Below, piece after piece: positions 26,230 to 35,370 of a stretch of 64,000 nucleotides of DNA; within the stretch, counting starts at the first letter, position 1, and each line of letters opens with the position of its first letter. Source of the DNA: Sinorhizobium sp. RAC02 (GTDB lineage: Bacteria > Pseudomonadota > Alphaproteobacteria > Rhizobiales > Rhizobiaceae); contig NZ_CP016452.1 in the NCBI RefSeq assembly GCF_001713395.1, forward strand, positions 1,426,001 to 1,490,000, in the 5' to 3' direction. The notes beneath the pieces are model-generated. The model saw only the letters and a list, made by a program, of their open reading frames with translations, was not told where the DNA came from and ran no database searches. The translations under genes were made by a program, and so were the position numbers.

Positions 26230-26252
26230 TTAAGTCAAGCCATTTGACTTAA
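26230..26252. promoter_or_regulatory. Perfect palindrome between ROK gene and sugar operon, likely operator
   Basis: Arms TTAAGTCAA (26230-26238) and TTGACTTAA (26244-26252) around GCCAT. It lies in the 167-base divergent promoter region, 42 bases from the ROK start and 104 from the binding-protein start. Size and A/T-rich arms fit operators of ROK repressors such as Mlc/NagC. Confidence 0.7.
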
Positions 26253-26355
26253 TAGGGACCAAAGAGTTCCAGGGAACACGAACCACGGACGGGCCTACAC
26301 AACGACAGGCGCCTTTTCGTTACTTTCGCAATCAAGAAGCAAACCGGAGGAAGAC

Positions 26356-27594
26356 ATGTTGAAATCAATCAAGAAATCCCTGCTTGGCGCGACGCTGATC
26401 GCGGCCGTTTCGGCCCCGCACGCCTTTGCTGAAACCACGCTTAACGCCCTCTTCATGGCGCAGGCCGCCTATAGCGAAGCCGATGTGCGCGCTATGACCG
26501 ACGCCTTCAGCAAGGCGAACCCGGACGTCAAGGTGAACCTCGAATTCGTTCCCTACGAGGGCCTGCACGACAAGGCGGTGCTCGCGCAAGGGTCCGGCAG
26601 CGGCTATGACGTCGTGCTGTTCGACGTGATCTGGCCGGCTGAGTACGCGACGAACAACGTGCTTGTCGACGTTTCCTCGCGCATTACCGACGAGATGAAG
26701 AAGGGCGTGCTGCCGGGCGCCTGGACGACCGTCAATTATGACGGCAAGTCCTACGGCATGCCGTGGATCCTCGACACGAAATACCTGTTCTATAACAAGG
26801 AAATTCTCGAAAAGGCCGGCATCAAGGCGCCGCCGAAGACCTGGGCCGAACTCAACGATCAGGCCAAGATCATCAAGGACAAGGGCCTGCTGGCGACGCC
26901 GATCGCCTGGAGCTGGTCGCAGGCCGAAGCCGCGATCTGCGACTACACCACGCTGGTCAGTGCCTATGGCGGCGAGTTCCTGAAGGACGGCAAGCCGGCC
27001 TTTACCGAAGGCGGCGGTCTCGACGCGCTGAAATACATGGTCGACAGCTACAAGTCGGGCCTCACCAACCCGAACTCCAAGGAGTTCCTGGAAGAGGACG
27101 TACGCAACGTCTTCCAGAACGGCGAGGCGGCCTTCGCACTGAACTGGACCTACATGTACAACATGGCCAATGGCGGCAAGGACAGCAAGGTTGCCGGCAA
27201 GGTCGGCGTCGTGCCGGCACCGGGCGTCGAAGGCAAGAGCACGGTTTCGGCCGTCAACGGCTCGATGGGTCTCGGCGTCACCACGACGAGCAAACATCCC
27301 GATGAGGCCTGGAAATATATCGTGCACATGACCTCGCAGGAGACGCAGAACGCCTATGCGAAGCTCAGCCTGCCGATCTGGGCGTCCTCCTACGAAGATG
27401 CAGCTGTCACTGCCGGCCAGGAAGAGCTGATCGCCGCCGCCAAGCTCGGGTTGGCGGCGATGTATCCGCGTCCGACGACGGCGAAGTATCAGGAACTGTC
27501 CACGGCGCTCCAGCAGGCCATTCAGGAGGCTCTGCTCGATCAGGCGTCGCCCGAAGACGCGCTGAAGTCCGCCGCGGAAAACAGCGGCCTCTGA
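26356..27594 (+). CDS. Sugar ABC transporter (CUT1), substrate-binding protein
   Basis: Periplasmic sugar receptor, 412 residues. Signal peptide at 1-25 (MLKSIKKS, hydrophobic core, HAFA cleavage). The mature part is a family 1 binding fold with PYEGLHDKAVLAQGSGSGYD, VLFDVIWPAEY, GMPWILDTKYLFYNKEILEK and NGSMGLGVTTTSKHPDEAWKY. GGAGGAAG lies before the ATG. First gene of an operon binding protein - permease - permease - SIS - PfkB - ATPase. The ligand cannot be read, but the enzymes downstream point to a sugar or amino-sugar derivative that is phosphorylated in the cell. Confidence 0.88.
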   Translation: MLKSIKKSLLGATLIAAVSAPHAFAETTLNALFMAQAAYSEADVRAMTDAFSKANPDVKVNLEFVPYEGLHDKAVLAQGSGSGYDVVLFDVIWPAEYATNNVLVDVSSRITDEMKKGVLPGAWTTVNYDGKSYGMPWILDTKYLFYNKEILEKAGIKAPPKTWAELNDQAKIIKDKGLLATPIAWSWSQAEAAICDYTTLVSAYGGEFLKDGKPAFTEGGGLDALKYMVDSYKSGLTNPNSKEFLEEDVRNVFQNGEAAFALNWTYMYNMANGGKDSKVAGKVGVVPAPGVEGKSTVSAVNGSMGLGVTTTSKHPDEAWKYIVHMTSQETQNAYAKLSLPIWASSYEDAAVTAGQEELIAAAKLGLAAMYPRPTTAKYQELSTALQQAIQEALLDQASPEDALKSAAENSGL

Positions 27595-27664
27595 TAATCA
27601 TACCTTGCGGGCGGCCCCGGTCGCCCGCACACTTTCCTTCCCGACAATCGATGACGAGGACGCT

Positions 27665-28549
27665 ATGTCCGGCACCTGGATGACCACCCGGGCATGGCTT
27701 CTCATGCTGCCGCTTCTGATAATCATGCTCGCCGTGATCGGCTGGCCGATGATCGACACGGTCCGGCTGTCCTTCACCGACGCCAAGCTGGTCGGCGCTT
27801 CCGGCAATTTCGTCGGCGTCGACAATTACCTGAAAATGCTGGGCAGCAGCAACTTCCAACGCGCCCTCTGGGCGACCACCTGGTTTGCCGTGGTGTCCGT
27901 GACGGCGGAAATGGTGATCGGCGTTCTCGCGGCCCTGCTGTTGAACCAGCAGTTCTATGGCCGCACGGTGCTGCGCGCCCTCTTGATCCTGCCCTGGGCT
28001 CTGCCGACCGTCGTCAACGCGACCCTGTGGCGGCTCATCTACAATCCGGAATACGGCGCGCTCAATGCGGCGCTGACCCAGATTGGCCTTCTTGACAGCT
28101 ACCGTTCATGGCTGGGCGAGCCGGGCACGGCAATGACGGCGCTGATCGTTGCCGATTGCTGGAAGAATTTTCCGCTCGTCGCCCTCATCGCGCTGGCTGC
28201 CCTTCAGGCCGTACCGCGCGACATCACTTCTGCCTCGCTGGTCGATGGTGCCGGCTCTTTCGCCCGCTTCCGTTTCGTCATTCTGCCCTATCTCGCCGGC
28301 CCGCTGATGGTGGCGCTCGTGCTGCGCACGATCGAGGCCTTCAAGGTGTTCGACATCATCTGGGTGATGACGCGCGGCGGCCCGGCCAATTCGACGCGCA
28401 CTCTGTCGATCCTCGTCTACCAGGAAGCGTTCTCCTTCCAGCGCGCAGGCTCCGGGGCTTCGCTCGCCCTCGTCGTCACGCTCATCGTGACGGTGCTGGC
28501 GATCGGCTACGGCATGCTGGTGCGCCGCGCCGCCGGGAGTGCCACCTGA
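27665..28549 (+). CDS. Sugar ABC transporter permease (MalF/UgpA type)
   Basis: Inner-membrane permease of 294 residues with six hydrophobic segments. VNATLWRLIYNPEYGALN and the EAA loop DITSASLVDGAGSFARFRFV, then GGPANSTRTLSILVYQEAF, are typical of CUT1 permeases. ATG 27665 follows GAGGACGCT; the frame upstream to 27605 is unlikely. Its stop overlaps the next start (TGATG). Confidence 0.9.
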   Translation: MSGTWMTTRAWLLMLPLLIIMLAVIGWPMIDTVRLSFTDAKLVGASGNFVGVDNYLKMLGSSNFQRALWATTWFAVVSVTAEMVIGVLAALLLNQQFYGRTVLRALLILPWALPTVVNATLWRLIYNPEYGALNAALTQIGLLDSYRSWLGEPGTAMTALIVADCWKNFPLVALIALAALQAVPRDITSASLVDGAGSFARFRFVILPYLAGPLMVALVLRTIEAFKVFDIIWVMTRGGPANSTRTLSILVYQEAFSFQRAGSGASLALVVTLIVTVLAIGYGMLVRRAAGSAT

Positions 28550-29394
28550 TGGAACACCGCAGCCGACTGGCCTCCATTCTGATCCATACCGCAGCCCTCC
28601 TGTTCGCCGCCGTCATTCTCGCACCGATCTTCTGGCTTTTCGTCATGAGCATCTCGCCGGCCGCGGATCTTGTCGCAAAACCGTTGCGCTGGTGGCCGAG
28701 CACGGTCGATTTCTCGCGCTATGCCACACTGCTGTCGACCATCCCCAACAGCGCCGGCGCGGCCTTCACCGCCTCGCTCGTCAACAGCATCCTCGTCGCC
28801 GGCATGGCGACGATCGCGGCTATTGCGCTCGCCGTTCCGGCCGGTTGGGCCGTCTCGCGCACGCCCTCGATCGGCTGGTCGCTGTCGCTGGTGATCGCCA
28901 CCTACATGTTGCCACCTGTTGCGCTCGCCGTGCCGCTCTACATGGCGCTCGCAGCCCTGGGGCTCCTCAACTCGGTCTTCGGTCTGGCGCTCGTCTATCT
29001 CAGCATCCTTGCTCCTTTCACGACCTGGCTCATGAAATCCGGCTTCGACGGCATTCCTCGCGAGATCGAGCAGGCCGCGATGATGGACGGTGCGAGCCTC
29101 TTTGCCACGCTGCGTATCGTTACCCTGCCGCTTGCCATGCCGATCGTCGCCACATCGGCGCTGTTCGCCTTCCTGCTCGCCTGGGACGAGTTTTTCTATG
29201 CGCTGCTCTTCACCTCGGACCAGCGCGCACGAACCTTGACGGTGACCATCGCCGACCTCGCCGGCGGGCGCGTTTCCGACTACGGGCTGATCGCCACGGC
29301 CGGCGTGCTTGCCGCACTGCCGCCGGTCCTGGTCGGCCTTCTCATGCAACGGGCCTTGATTTCGGGCCTCACCAGCGGCGGTGTGAAAGGATGA
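28549..29394 (+). CDS. Sugar ABC transporter permease (MalG/UgpE type)
   Basis: Partner permease of 281 residues with six membrane segments; family blocks are FWLFVMSISPAADL, PAGWAVSRTPSIGW and the EAA loop EIEQAAMMDGASLFATLRIV, with LLAWDEFFYALLFTSD near the end. ATG 28549 overlaps the previous stop; the longer open frame from 28108 is a shadow of the first permease. Confidence 0.9.
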   Translation: MEHRSRLASILIHTAALLFAAVILAPIFWLFVMSISPAADLVAKPLRWWPSTVDFSRYATLLSTIPNSAGAAFTASLVNSILVAGMATIAAIALAVPAGWAVSRTPSIGWSLSLVIATYMLPPVALAVPLYMALAALGLLNSVFGLALVYLSILAPFTTWLMKSGFDGIPREIEQAAMMDGASLFATLRIVTLPLAMPIVATSALFAFLLAWDEFFYALLFTSDQRARTLTVTIADLAGGRVSDYGLIATAGVLAALPPVLVGLLMQRALISGLTSGGVKG

Positions 29395-29396
29395 CA

Positions 29397-30407
29397 ATGA
29401 CGACGACACGACCGGAGGGCCTTCTGGCCATCGAGCGGGAAATGGCCCGGCAGCATGCCGATGCGCTTGCCTCCTTCCGCACCAATGGCGAAGTGGCCGC
29501 GAAGGCGGCCGAAAGCCTGAAATGCACCGGCAGGCTGCTGCTGCTCGGCATGGGCGGTTCGCACGCCGTCGGCCGGGCCGTCGAGCCGCTCTACCGCCTG
29601 CTCGGCATCGACGCGATCGCGCTGCCGTTGTCCGAACAGCTCGGCGCACCGCTGTCGCTTGAGGGCCGCACGGTCTTCATCACCTCGCAATCGGGCGAAA
29701 GCGCAGAAGTGCTACGCTGGTACGACGAGACCGGCGGCCACGCCGAAACCTTCGGCTTCACGCTCGAAAATGGCTCCTTCCTCGCCCGCACCGCCCCCTG
29801 CCTGATCGGCCAAGGCGGCACCGAACAAGCCTTTGCCGCGACGCGAAGCCTGACTGTGAGCTTTGCCCTGCACCTCGCCATCCTCGAAGCGCTTGGTGAG
29901 AATGCCGCGCAGGCCGTCGATGCATTGGAGAATCCGCTTGAGCCTGCCATCGACGAGGCGCTTGCCGCCCTTTCCGGCGTCCGCTCGGTCGTGACATCCG
30001 GGCGCCGGCTGCAGGGCCTTGCAGAGGCTATTGCACTCGGCTTTACCGAGCTGTCCCGTGTGCCGTGCTTCTCGCTGGAAGGCGGCCAGTTGCGCCACGG
30101 ACCGATGGAAATGCTGTCGCCGAAGGTGGGTGTGGTGTTGTTCCGCAGCAATGATGAGACAGCCGATCTCGTAACGGCCATGGCGACCTCAGTGGTCGCG
30201 GCCGGCGCCAGGCTCGTGATCTTCGATGCCTCCGGCCACCCGCCGGTCGCCGACGCGGCAACGATCGCCTTTCCGCCCTCGACCGGGCTTGGCGCTGTCT
30301 TCGCCATGCTGCCGACGGCACAACGCCTGATGATCGCATTCGCCGCCGCACGCGTTGCCGATGCCGGAACGCCGGTGCGCTCCAGCAAGATTACCCGGAG
30401 TGAATGA
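29397..30407 (+). CDS. SIS domain sugar-phosphate isomerase/deglycase (GlmS isomerase / FrlB-like)
   Basis: Cytoplasmic enzyme of 336 residues with two SIS domains: LLLLGMGGSHAVGRAVEPLY and FITSQSGESAEVLRWYDETG in the first, SVVTSGRRLQGLAEAIALGF and LEGGQLRHGPMEML in the second. Glu218 and His234 are 16 residues apart, as for the catalytic Glu/His pair of GlmS and FraB. It may convert a 6-phosphorylated amino sugar or Amadori product. ATG 29397 has AAAGGA five bases before; ATG 29391 is six bases earlier but sits on that site. It is followed directly by a PfkB kinase, a kinase/SIS pair like FrlD/FrlB or MocE/MocD. Confidence 0.78.
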   Translation: MTTTRPEGLLAIEREMARQHADALASFRTNGEVAAKAAESLKCTGRLLLLGMGGSHAVGRAVEPLYRLLGIDAIALPLSEQLGAPLSLEGRTVFITSQSGESAEVLRWYDETGGHAETFGFTLENGSFLARTAPCLIGQGGTEQAFAATRSLTVSFALHLAILEALGENAAQAVDALENPLEPAIDEALAALSGVRSVVTSGRRLQGLAEAIALGFTELSRVPCFSLEGGQLRHGPMEMLSPKVGVVLFRSNDETADLVTAMATSVVAAGARLVIFDASGHPPVADAATIAFPPSTGLGAVFAMLPTAQRLMIAFAAARVADAGTPVRSSKITRSE

Positions 30408-31331
30408 GTGAAACCGCTTGCCGTCATTGGAAACGTCAATGTCGACCTGATCATGGGTCCGGCCGCGCCCTGGCCGCAGCCCGGCACGGAAATCATCGTC
30501 GACCATGACGAACTGCGCGTCGGCGGCTCGGCCGGCAATGCCGCGCTTGCGTGGCTCGCCCTCGGCACGCCCTTCGAAATTGCCGCAAGCATCGGCAGTG
30601 ACCGCTTCGGTGCCTGGCTCGCGGAAAGTTTTGGCGATCATGCCAAACACTGGCCGGTGCATGGCGAAAGCACCACGCTCTCGGTGGGCATCACCCATCC
30701 GGACGGCGAGCGCACCTTCTTCACGACGCGAGGCCATCTGCCGCTCTTCAGCCTGGAGGATGTTTTCGCCGTGCTCGACGGCCCGCGTCTTGCCGGCGGC
30801 ATTGCGCTGCTCTGCGGCGCCTTCCTCACCGACAAGTTGGCGGAGGACTACGACCGTTTCTTCGACTGGGCGGGTCGCCACGACATCGCCGTTGCCCTCG
30901 ATACCGGCTGGCCGCTGGCGGGCTGGACCGAGCAAAACAAGGCGGCAGCTAGGCGTTGGCTGTCGCGCAGCCGCATCGCGCTGTTCAACGAGGTGGAAAC
31001 GACAAACCTTGCCGGCGCGTCCGACCCGGTCGAGGCGGCGCACATCCTTCGCCGGAACATGCCGACGGATGCCATCGTCGTGGTGAAAAGCGGGCCGAAG
31101 GGTGCGGTTGCCGTCAATGCCGACGGCAAGGTTTTTCGCGCCGAGGCTCCACCAGTGACCGTTATCGACACGATCGGCGCCGGAGACGTTTTCAATGCAG
31201 CCTTCCTGGCAGCCTATGCTGCAGGAAACGGGCTCGAACAAAGCCTTGCGGCAGGAACCAGCGTTGCCTCGCGCGCCGTGTCCACCAATCCCAGACGCTA
31301 CGCACCGACCTTGCAGGAAGGCCTCGCATGA
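30408..31331 (+). CDS. PfkB family carbohydrate kinase
   Basis: Sugar kinase of 307 residues starting at GTG 30408, directly after the SIS stop. The N-terminal signature AVIGNVNVDLIMG, the substrate motif VGGSAGNAALAWLALG and the catalytic DTIGAGDVFNAAFLAAY (Asp as base) are clear. Expected to phosphorylate the imported sugar or glycoside before the SIS enzyme acts on it. The stop overlaps the ATPase start. Confidence 0.88.
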   Translation: MKPLAVIGNVNVDLIMGPAAPWPQPGTEIIVDHDELRVGGSAGNAALAWLALGTPFEIAASIGSDRFGAWLAESFGDHAKHWPVHGESTTLSVGITHPDGERTFFTTRGHLPLFSLEDVFAVLDGPRLAGGIALLCGAFLTDKLAEDYDRFFDWAGRHDIAVALDTGWPLAGWTEQNKAAARRWLSRSRIALFNEVETTNLAGASDPVEAAHILRRNMPTDAIVVVKSGPKGAVAVNADGKVFRAEAPPVTVIDTIGAGDVFNAAFLAAYAAGNGLEQSLAAGTSVASRAVSTNPRRYAPTLQEGLA

Positions 31332-32392
31332 GCACGCTGACCATCAACGCCATCCGCAAGAGCTACGGCGCCGTCGAGACGCTGAAGGGCATCGACATCG
31401 CACTCGAAAGCGGCGAATTCCTGGTACTGCTCGGGGCATCCGGCTGCGGCAAGTCCACGTTGCTCAACATCATTGCCGGCCTTGCCGAGCCGACAAGCGG
31501 CGATATCCGCATCGACGAACGCTCGATTGTCGGCGTGCATCCGAAGGATCGCGACATCGCCATGGTGTTCCAGTCCTATGCGCTCTATCCCAATCTCACG
31601 GTGCACCGGAACATTGGTTTCGGGCTTGAAATGCGCAAGGTCGACAAGGCGGAGCGTGACCGCGCGGTGCAAGAGACCGCAAAGCTCCTGCAGATCGAAA
31701 ATCTTCTGGAGCGCAAACCCGGCCAGCTTTCCGGCGGCCAGCGCCAGCGTGTGGCGATCGGCCGTGCGCTGGTGCGCAATCCAAAAATCTTTCTCTTCGA
31801 CGAACCGCTTTCGAACCTTGATGCAAAGCTGCGCATGGAGATGCGCACCGAACTGAAGCGCCTGCACCAGATGACCCGGACGACGGTCGTCTACGTCACG
31901 CACGACCAGATCGAGGCGATGACGCTTGCAACGCGCATTGCGGTAATGCGCAACGGCCGCATCGAGCAACTCGACACGCCGGAAAACATCTACAACCGGC
32001 CGGCGACCCTCTATGTCGCGACCTTCGTCGGTGCGCCGCCGATGAACCTGCTGGCAGCGACCGCGGGTGAGGGCGGTCTCCAGGTGGACGGTACGGATAT
32101 CGTTGTGCCCGTGCCGGGACTGGAATCCATCGCTCCGGGCCGCCGGCTGGTTCTCGGCATCCGACCGGAGGCCATCCGGAAAGCCGACGGCGGCCTGTCT
32201 CTATCGGCGCGCTGCGAGGTAGCAGAACTGACCGGCCCGGAACTGGTCGTGACCGCGATGGTCGGCAGCCAGCGCATCGTTGCAGCCCTTCCGGCCTCTG
32301 CGAAACTTCAGGCTGGCGACGAGATCGTCCTCAGCGCCGATCCCGCCGCCTTTCACGTCTTCGACGCGGAAACGGAACAGCGGCTGAACTGA
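31328..32392 (+). CDS. Sugar ABC transporter ATP-binding protein (UgpC/MsmK/MalK type)
   Basis: ATPase of 354 residues with Walker A GASGCGKST (about 38-46), Q-loop FQSYALYP, signature LSGGQRQRVAIGRALVR, Walker B FLFDEPLSNLDAKLR and a C-terminal regulatory TOBE/OB domain (from about 240, LGIRPEAIRKADGG). Last gene of the sugar operon; ATG 31328 overlaps the kinase stop (ATGA). Having its own ATPase makes this importer complete. Confidence 0.93.
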   Translation: MSTLTINAIRKSYGAVETLKGIDIALESGEFLVLLGASGCGKSTLLNIIAGLAEPTSGDIRIDERSIVGVHPKDRDIAMVFQSYALYPNLTVHRNIGFGLEMRKVDKAERDRAVQETAKLLQIENLLERKPGQLSGGQRQRVAIGRALVRNPKIFLFDEPLSNLDAKLRMEMRTELKRLHQMTRTTVVYVTHDQIEAMTLATRIAVMRNGRIEQLDTPENIYNRPATLYVATFVGAPPMNLLAATAGEGGLQVDGTDIVVPVPGLESIAPGRRLVLGIRPEAIRKADGGLSLSARCEVAELTGPELVVTAMVGSQRIVAALPASAKLQAGDEIVLSADPAAFHVFDAETEQRLN

Positions 32393-32411
32393 CGGCAATG
32401 CGATGTTTCCT

Positions 32412-32464
32412 GCCGGGTCGCTATCTGGCCGGCATCTGAGATTTGGCTTTGCCGCCCGGCTTTT
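32412..32464 (+). terminator. Possible terminator after the sugar operon
   Basis: GCCGGG (32412-32417) can pair with CCCGGC (32455-32460), followed by TTTTCTT. The loop is long (37 bases) and may hold an inner stem, so this is weak, but the position 20 bases after the operon is right. Confidence 0.35.
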
Positions 32465-32547
32465 CTTGTCGAAAAAACATGAGTATGGAGGTTGTGTTTT
32501 AACTGCGCAGCGTGTCTCGTCGCAGTCCAGGGATGAGAGGAAAAGGT

Positions 32548-32847
32548 ATGATCGAATCCGCCGCCTATTTGAAGACCGAGCACGGCTCGAAATATCTGGT
32601 GCAATTGTGCAAGCACTTCGCCCACAAGGTTGACGTCACCTACTCGGACAATCACGGCAAATGCCGCTTCGACCGTGGCGTCGCCACGCTGGACGCGGAT
32701 GCGGCCGGTCTGCGCGTGACGGTGAAGGCGGACGATGAGGAGAGCCTCGGCTGGGGCCAGTCGGTCATCGAATCCCATCTTGTCCGGTTTGCTTTCCGCG
32801 AAGAGCTCGGCGCCTTCGACTGGCAGCGTCAGGGCGAGGCCGCCTGA
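32548..32847 (+). CDS. DUF2218 domain-containing protein
   Basis: Small cytoplasmic protein of 99 residues, all of it the DUF2218 domain: TEHGSKYLVQLCKHFAHKV, GVATLDADAAGLRV and SHLVRFAFREELGAFDW. Family function is unknown; it is often found next to iron or metal-related genes, but no such neighbours occur here. ATG 32548 has GAGAGGAAAAGG before it and is preferred over 32512. It appears to be a single-gene unit. Confidence 0.8.
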   Translation: MIESAAYLKTEHGSKYLVQLCKHFAHKVDVTYSDNHGKCRFDRGVATLDADAAGLRVTVKADDEESLGWGQSVIESHLVRFAFREELGAFDWQRQGEAA

Positions 32848-33149
32848 CGAATTTCCTCTCACCGGCATGACCGGTGAAGCAGGCAATATCGCAGCCCGAT
32901 CATGGGCCGTGCCGCCCGAGCCTTTCCGCAGGATCGGGTAAAGATGTACGACAACTACACGGGATCGCACAGCGAGCCGTGTCGTTGTCGATTGGCCAAG
33001 TCATCACAGAATTCTATGGCCTCATCTCATCGTTTCATGATTTCCGCCATCCAGCACCCTTGACTCTGAAACCTCCGACCTGACACATTTCGTTGTCAGA
33101 CATCTTACATAAATGGGGATTCCGGTTTCCGGATCAAAAGGAGGACCAC
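32848..33149. other. 302-base intergenic region with promoter and operator of the importer operon
   Basis: No gene seen. It carries a TTGACT hexamer (33060-33065), then the GntR-type palindrome at 33093-33103, and a strong ribosome site GGAGGA before the gene at 33150. The first half shows no recognisable structure. Confidence 0.5.
33093..33103. promoter_or_regulatory. Operator copy 1 (TTGTC-A-GACAT)
   Basis: Same 11-base palindrome as at 39192 and 39318, with one mismatch in the last base. It lies 28 bases after TTGACT and 46 bases before the start codon, a position suited to repression of the amino-acid-type importer operon. Confidence 0.6.
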
Positions 33150-33977
33150 ATGAAAACGCTCTTCATGCGACTGGCCGTAGGTGCCGCTTTCGTCGCAGCC
33201 GCCGTCTCGGCCCAGGCCGGCGAGACGCTTGACCGCGTCATGGAAAAGAAGGCGATGGTCGTTGCCACCAACAGCGGCTGGCCGCCCCAGAGCTATCTGG
33301 ACGACAGCAACGAGATGGTCGGCTTCGACATCGACGTGTCGCGCGAGATCGCCAAGCGCCTCGGCGTCGAGGTCACCTTCGATACCCCGGACTGGGCGAC
33401 GCTGACGGGTGGCCGCTGGCAGGGTCGTTACGATCTCGGCGTCGGCTCCGTGACGCCCACCAAGGCGCGCGCCCAGGTCATCGACTTCGTCGGCATCTAT
33501 TACTACAGCCCCTATGTCTACGTTGTGCACAAGGACAGCGGCGCGAAGACCGTCACCGATCTCAACGGCAAGGTCATCGGCGTCGAGACGGCAACGACAT
33601 CGGAAGACTTCATCAACCGCAAGCTGGAAATCGATGCGCCGGGCCTGCCGCCGATCGAATACAAGCTGGAGCCGGGCGAGGTTCGCACCTTCGCCGATTC
33701 CATGCTGCCCTTCGATGACCTGCGCCTCGGCGCCGGTGTGCGTCTCGATGCCGTGATCGCGCCGGAACAGACCGCGCTCAACGCCATCAAGAATGGCTAT
33801 CCGCTGCGCGTTCTGGATGGCGACTATGCCTTCCGCGAGCCGCTCGTCGTCATCGCCGAAAAGGTCGATCCGGAATGGACCGCCAAGGTCGGCGGCATCA
33901 TCGAAGAGATGAAGAAGGACGGCACGCTCGGCACGCTCACCACCAAGTGGTACGGCAAGGACTACAGCGCCGACTGA
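33150..33977 (+). CDS. ABC transporter substrate-binding protein, family 3 (amino-acid type)
   Basis: Periplasmic receptor of 275 residues. Signal peptide to about residue 24 (cleavage after AQA). The mature part has the SBP_bac_3 pattern: VVATNSGWPPQSYLDD, MVGFDIDVSREIAKRLGVEV, DWATLTGGRWQGRYDLGVGS and KMDGTLGTLT-like MKKDGTLGTLTTKWYG. Ligands of the family are amino acids, opines and related compounds. First gene of an operon with an FAD oxidase, a permease and an exporter, under a GntR-type operator. No ATP-binding subunit is encoded nearby. Confidence 0.88.
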   Translation: MKTLFMRLAVGAAFVAAAVSAQAGETLDRVMEKKAMVVATNSGWPPQSYLDDSNEMVGFDIDVSREIAKRLGVEVTFDTPDWATLTGGRWQGRYDLGVGSVTPTKARAQVIDFVGIYYYSPYVYVVHKDSGAKTVTDLNGKVIGVETATTSEDFINRKLEIDAPGLPPIEYKLEPGEVRTFADSMLPFDDLRLGAGVRLDAVIAPEQTALNAIKNGYPLRVLDGDYAFREPLVVIAEKVDPEWTAKVGGIIEEMKKDGTLGTLTTKWYGKDYSAD

Positions 33978-34038
33978 TGAACTACCGGCGCGGGCGGTTT
34001 CCTGCCCGCGCCCTTCATATTCGAGGGGGAGCATGCGC

Positions 34039-35319
34039 ATGGCCTATCCGGACACCTATTACAAACGCACCATGGCGGACCAGACGGCGCGCGCCGCCCT
34101 TTCGGGCACGGTCGAATGCGACGCGGTCATCGTCGGCGGCGGCCTTGCCGGCCTTTCGGCCGCCTTGCAGCTTGCCCGCGCCGGCAAGCGCGTCACGGTT
34201 CTGGAAGCCGAAAGCATCGGTTTCGGCGCCTCCGGGCGCAATGGCGGTTTCGTTGGGCCAGGCTACGCAACGGGCGGCGACGATATCGCGCGCGTTGTCG
34301 GCAAAAGCGCGGCACGCCAACTCCACCAGCTTTCCGTCGAGGGCATGGAGTTCATTCGCGAGAATATCCAGTCGCTCGGCATCGTGGATGCCAAGCCTGA
34401 GCCGGGCATCATGAGCGTGCTGCGCTACGATGATGGCGCGGGCCTCAAGGCCTATGCGGAAGCGACACGCAGGGACTATGGCTGCGAACTTGAATATATG
34501 GATCGCGATGCCGTGCGTTCGGTGCTGAAATCCGAACGCTATTTCCAGGCCCTGCGCAATCCGAACGCCTTCCACATGCATCCGCTCAACTATCTGCGGG
34601 CCATAGCACAGGAAATCGAACGCCTTGGCGGGCGAATCTGCGAACAGTCGCCAGCGACGTCCGTGGATCTTTCCGGTGCGGAAAAGCAGGTAACGACGGC
34701 TGGCGGTGTGGTGAAGGCCCGCGACGTGGTTTTCACGACGGGCGGCTATACTGGCGCGCTGAACGGCAGGCTGAAGCGCTCGTTCCTACCGATCGCCACC
34801 TATGTCATGGTGAGCGAAGAAGCGCCGGAGCTGATCGCCTCGGCGATCACCACCAGAAATGCGATCGGCGACAACCGTAGGGCAGGCGACTACTACCGCG
34901 TCGTCGACGGCGGCCGCCGCCTGCTCTGGGGCGGGCGCATTACCACCCATGCCGCTTCGACGGCGGGTCTCGTCAAGGAACTGCGCGACGAAATGGTCGG
35001 CACCTATCCGCAGCTTGCCGGCCTGAAGACGGAACTCGCCTGGTCGGGCCTGATGTCCTACGCCCGGCACCTGATGCCCCAGATCGGGCGCATGAGCCCC
35101 GGCGTCTGGTACTGCACCGCGTTCGGCGGGCACGGCCTCAACACGACGGCGATCGGCGGCAAGGTGATTGCCGAAGGCATTCTGGGCGAAAGCGAGCGCT
35201 ACAAGCTGTATGAACCCTTCGGCCTCGTCTGGGCCGGCGGTCTTGCGGGGCTCGCCGTGGCGCAGCTCACCTATTGGAAGCTCCAGGCACAGGACTGGTG
35301 GCGCGAGCGCGCCGCCTGA
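34039..35319 (+). CDS. FAD-dependent amine oxidoreductase (DAO family, PuuB/OrdL-like)
   Basis: Flavoenzyme of 426 residues. The N-terminal dinucleotide-binding motif is VIVGGGLAGLSAALQLARAG (from about 31) with GFGASGRNGGFVGPG soon after, as in gamma-glutamylputrescine oxidase and other deaminating oxidases; FTTGGYTGALNGRLK and WYCTAFGGHGLNTTAIGGKV complete the fold. It may oxidise the secondary amine of the imported compound; amadoriase activity is possible given the FrlB/FrlD-like neighbours (inference). ATG 34039 suits the spacing from AGGGGGA; ATG 34033 is an alternative two codons earlier. Confidence 0.82.
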   Translation: MAYPDTYYKRTMADQTARAALSGTVECDAVIVGGGLAGLSAALQLARAGKRVTVLEAESIGFGASGRNGGFVGPGYATGGDDIARVVGKSAARQLHQLSVEGMEFIRENIQSLGIVDAKPEPGIMSVLRYDDGAGLKAYAEATRRDYGCELEYMDRDAVRSVLKSERYFQALRNPNAFHMHPLNYLRAIAQEIERLGGRICEQSPATSVDLSGAEKQVTTAGGVVKARDVVFTTGGYTGALNGRLKRSFLPIATYVMVSEEAPELIASAITTRNAIGDNRRAGDYYRVVDGGRRLLWGGRITTHAASTAGLVKELRDEMVGTYPQLAGLKTELAWSGLMSYARHLMPQIGRMSPGVWYCTAFGGHGLNTTAIGGKVIAEGILGESERYKLYEPFGLVWAGGLAGLAVAQLTYWKLQAQDWWRERAA

Positions 35320-35370
35320 AGCGTTTGCGGCGACGGCTTGCGGACATAAACAACAAGGCAAGGGCGGAAC

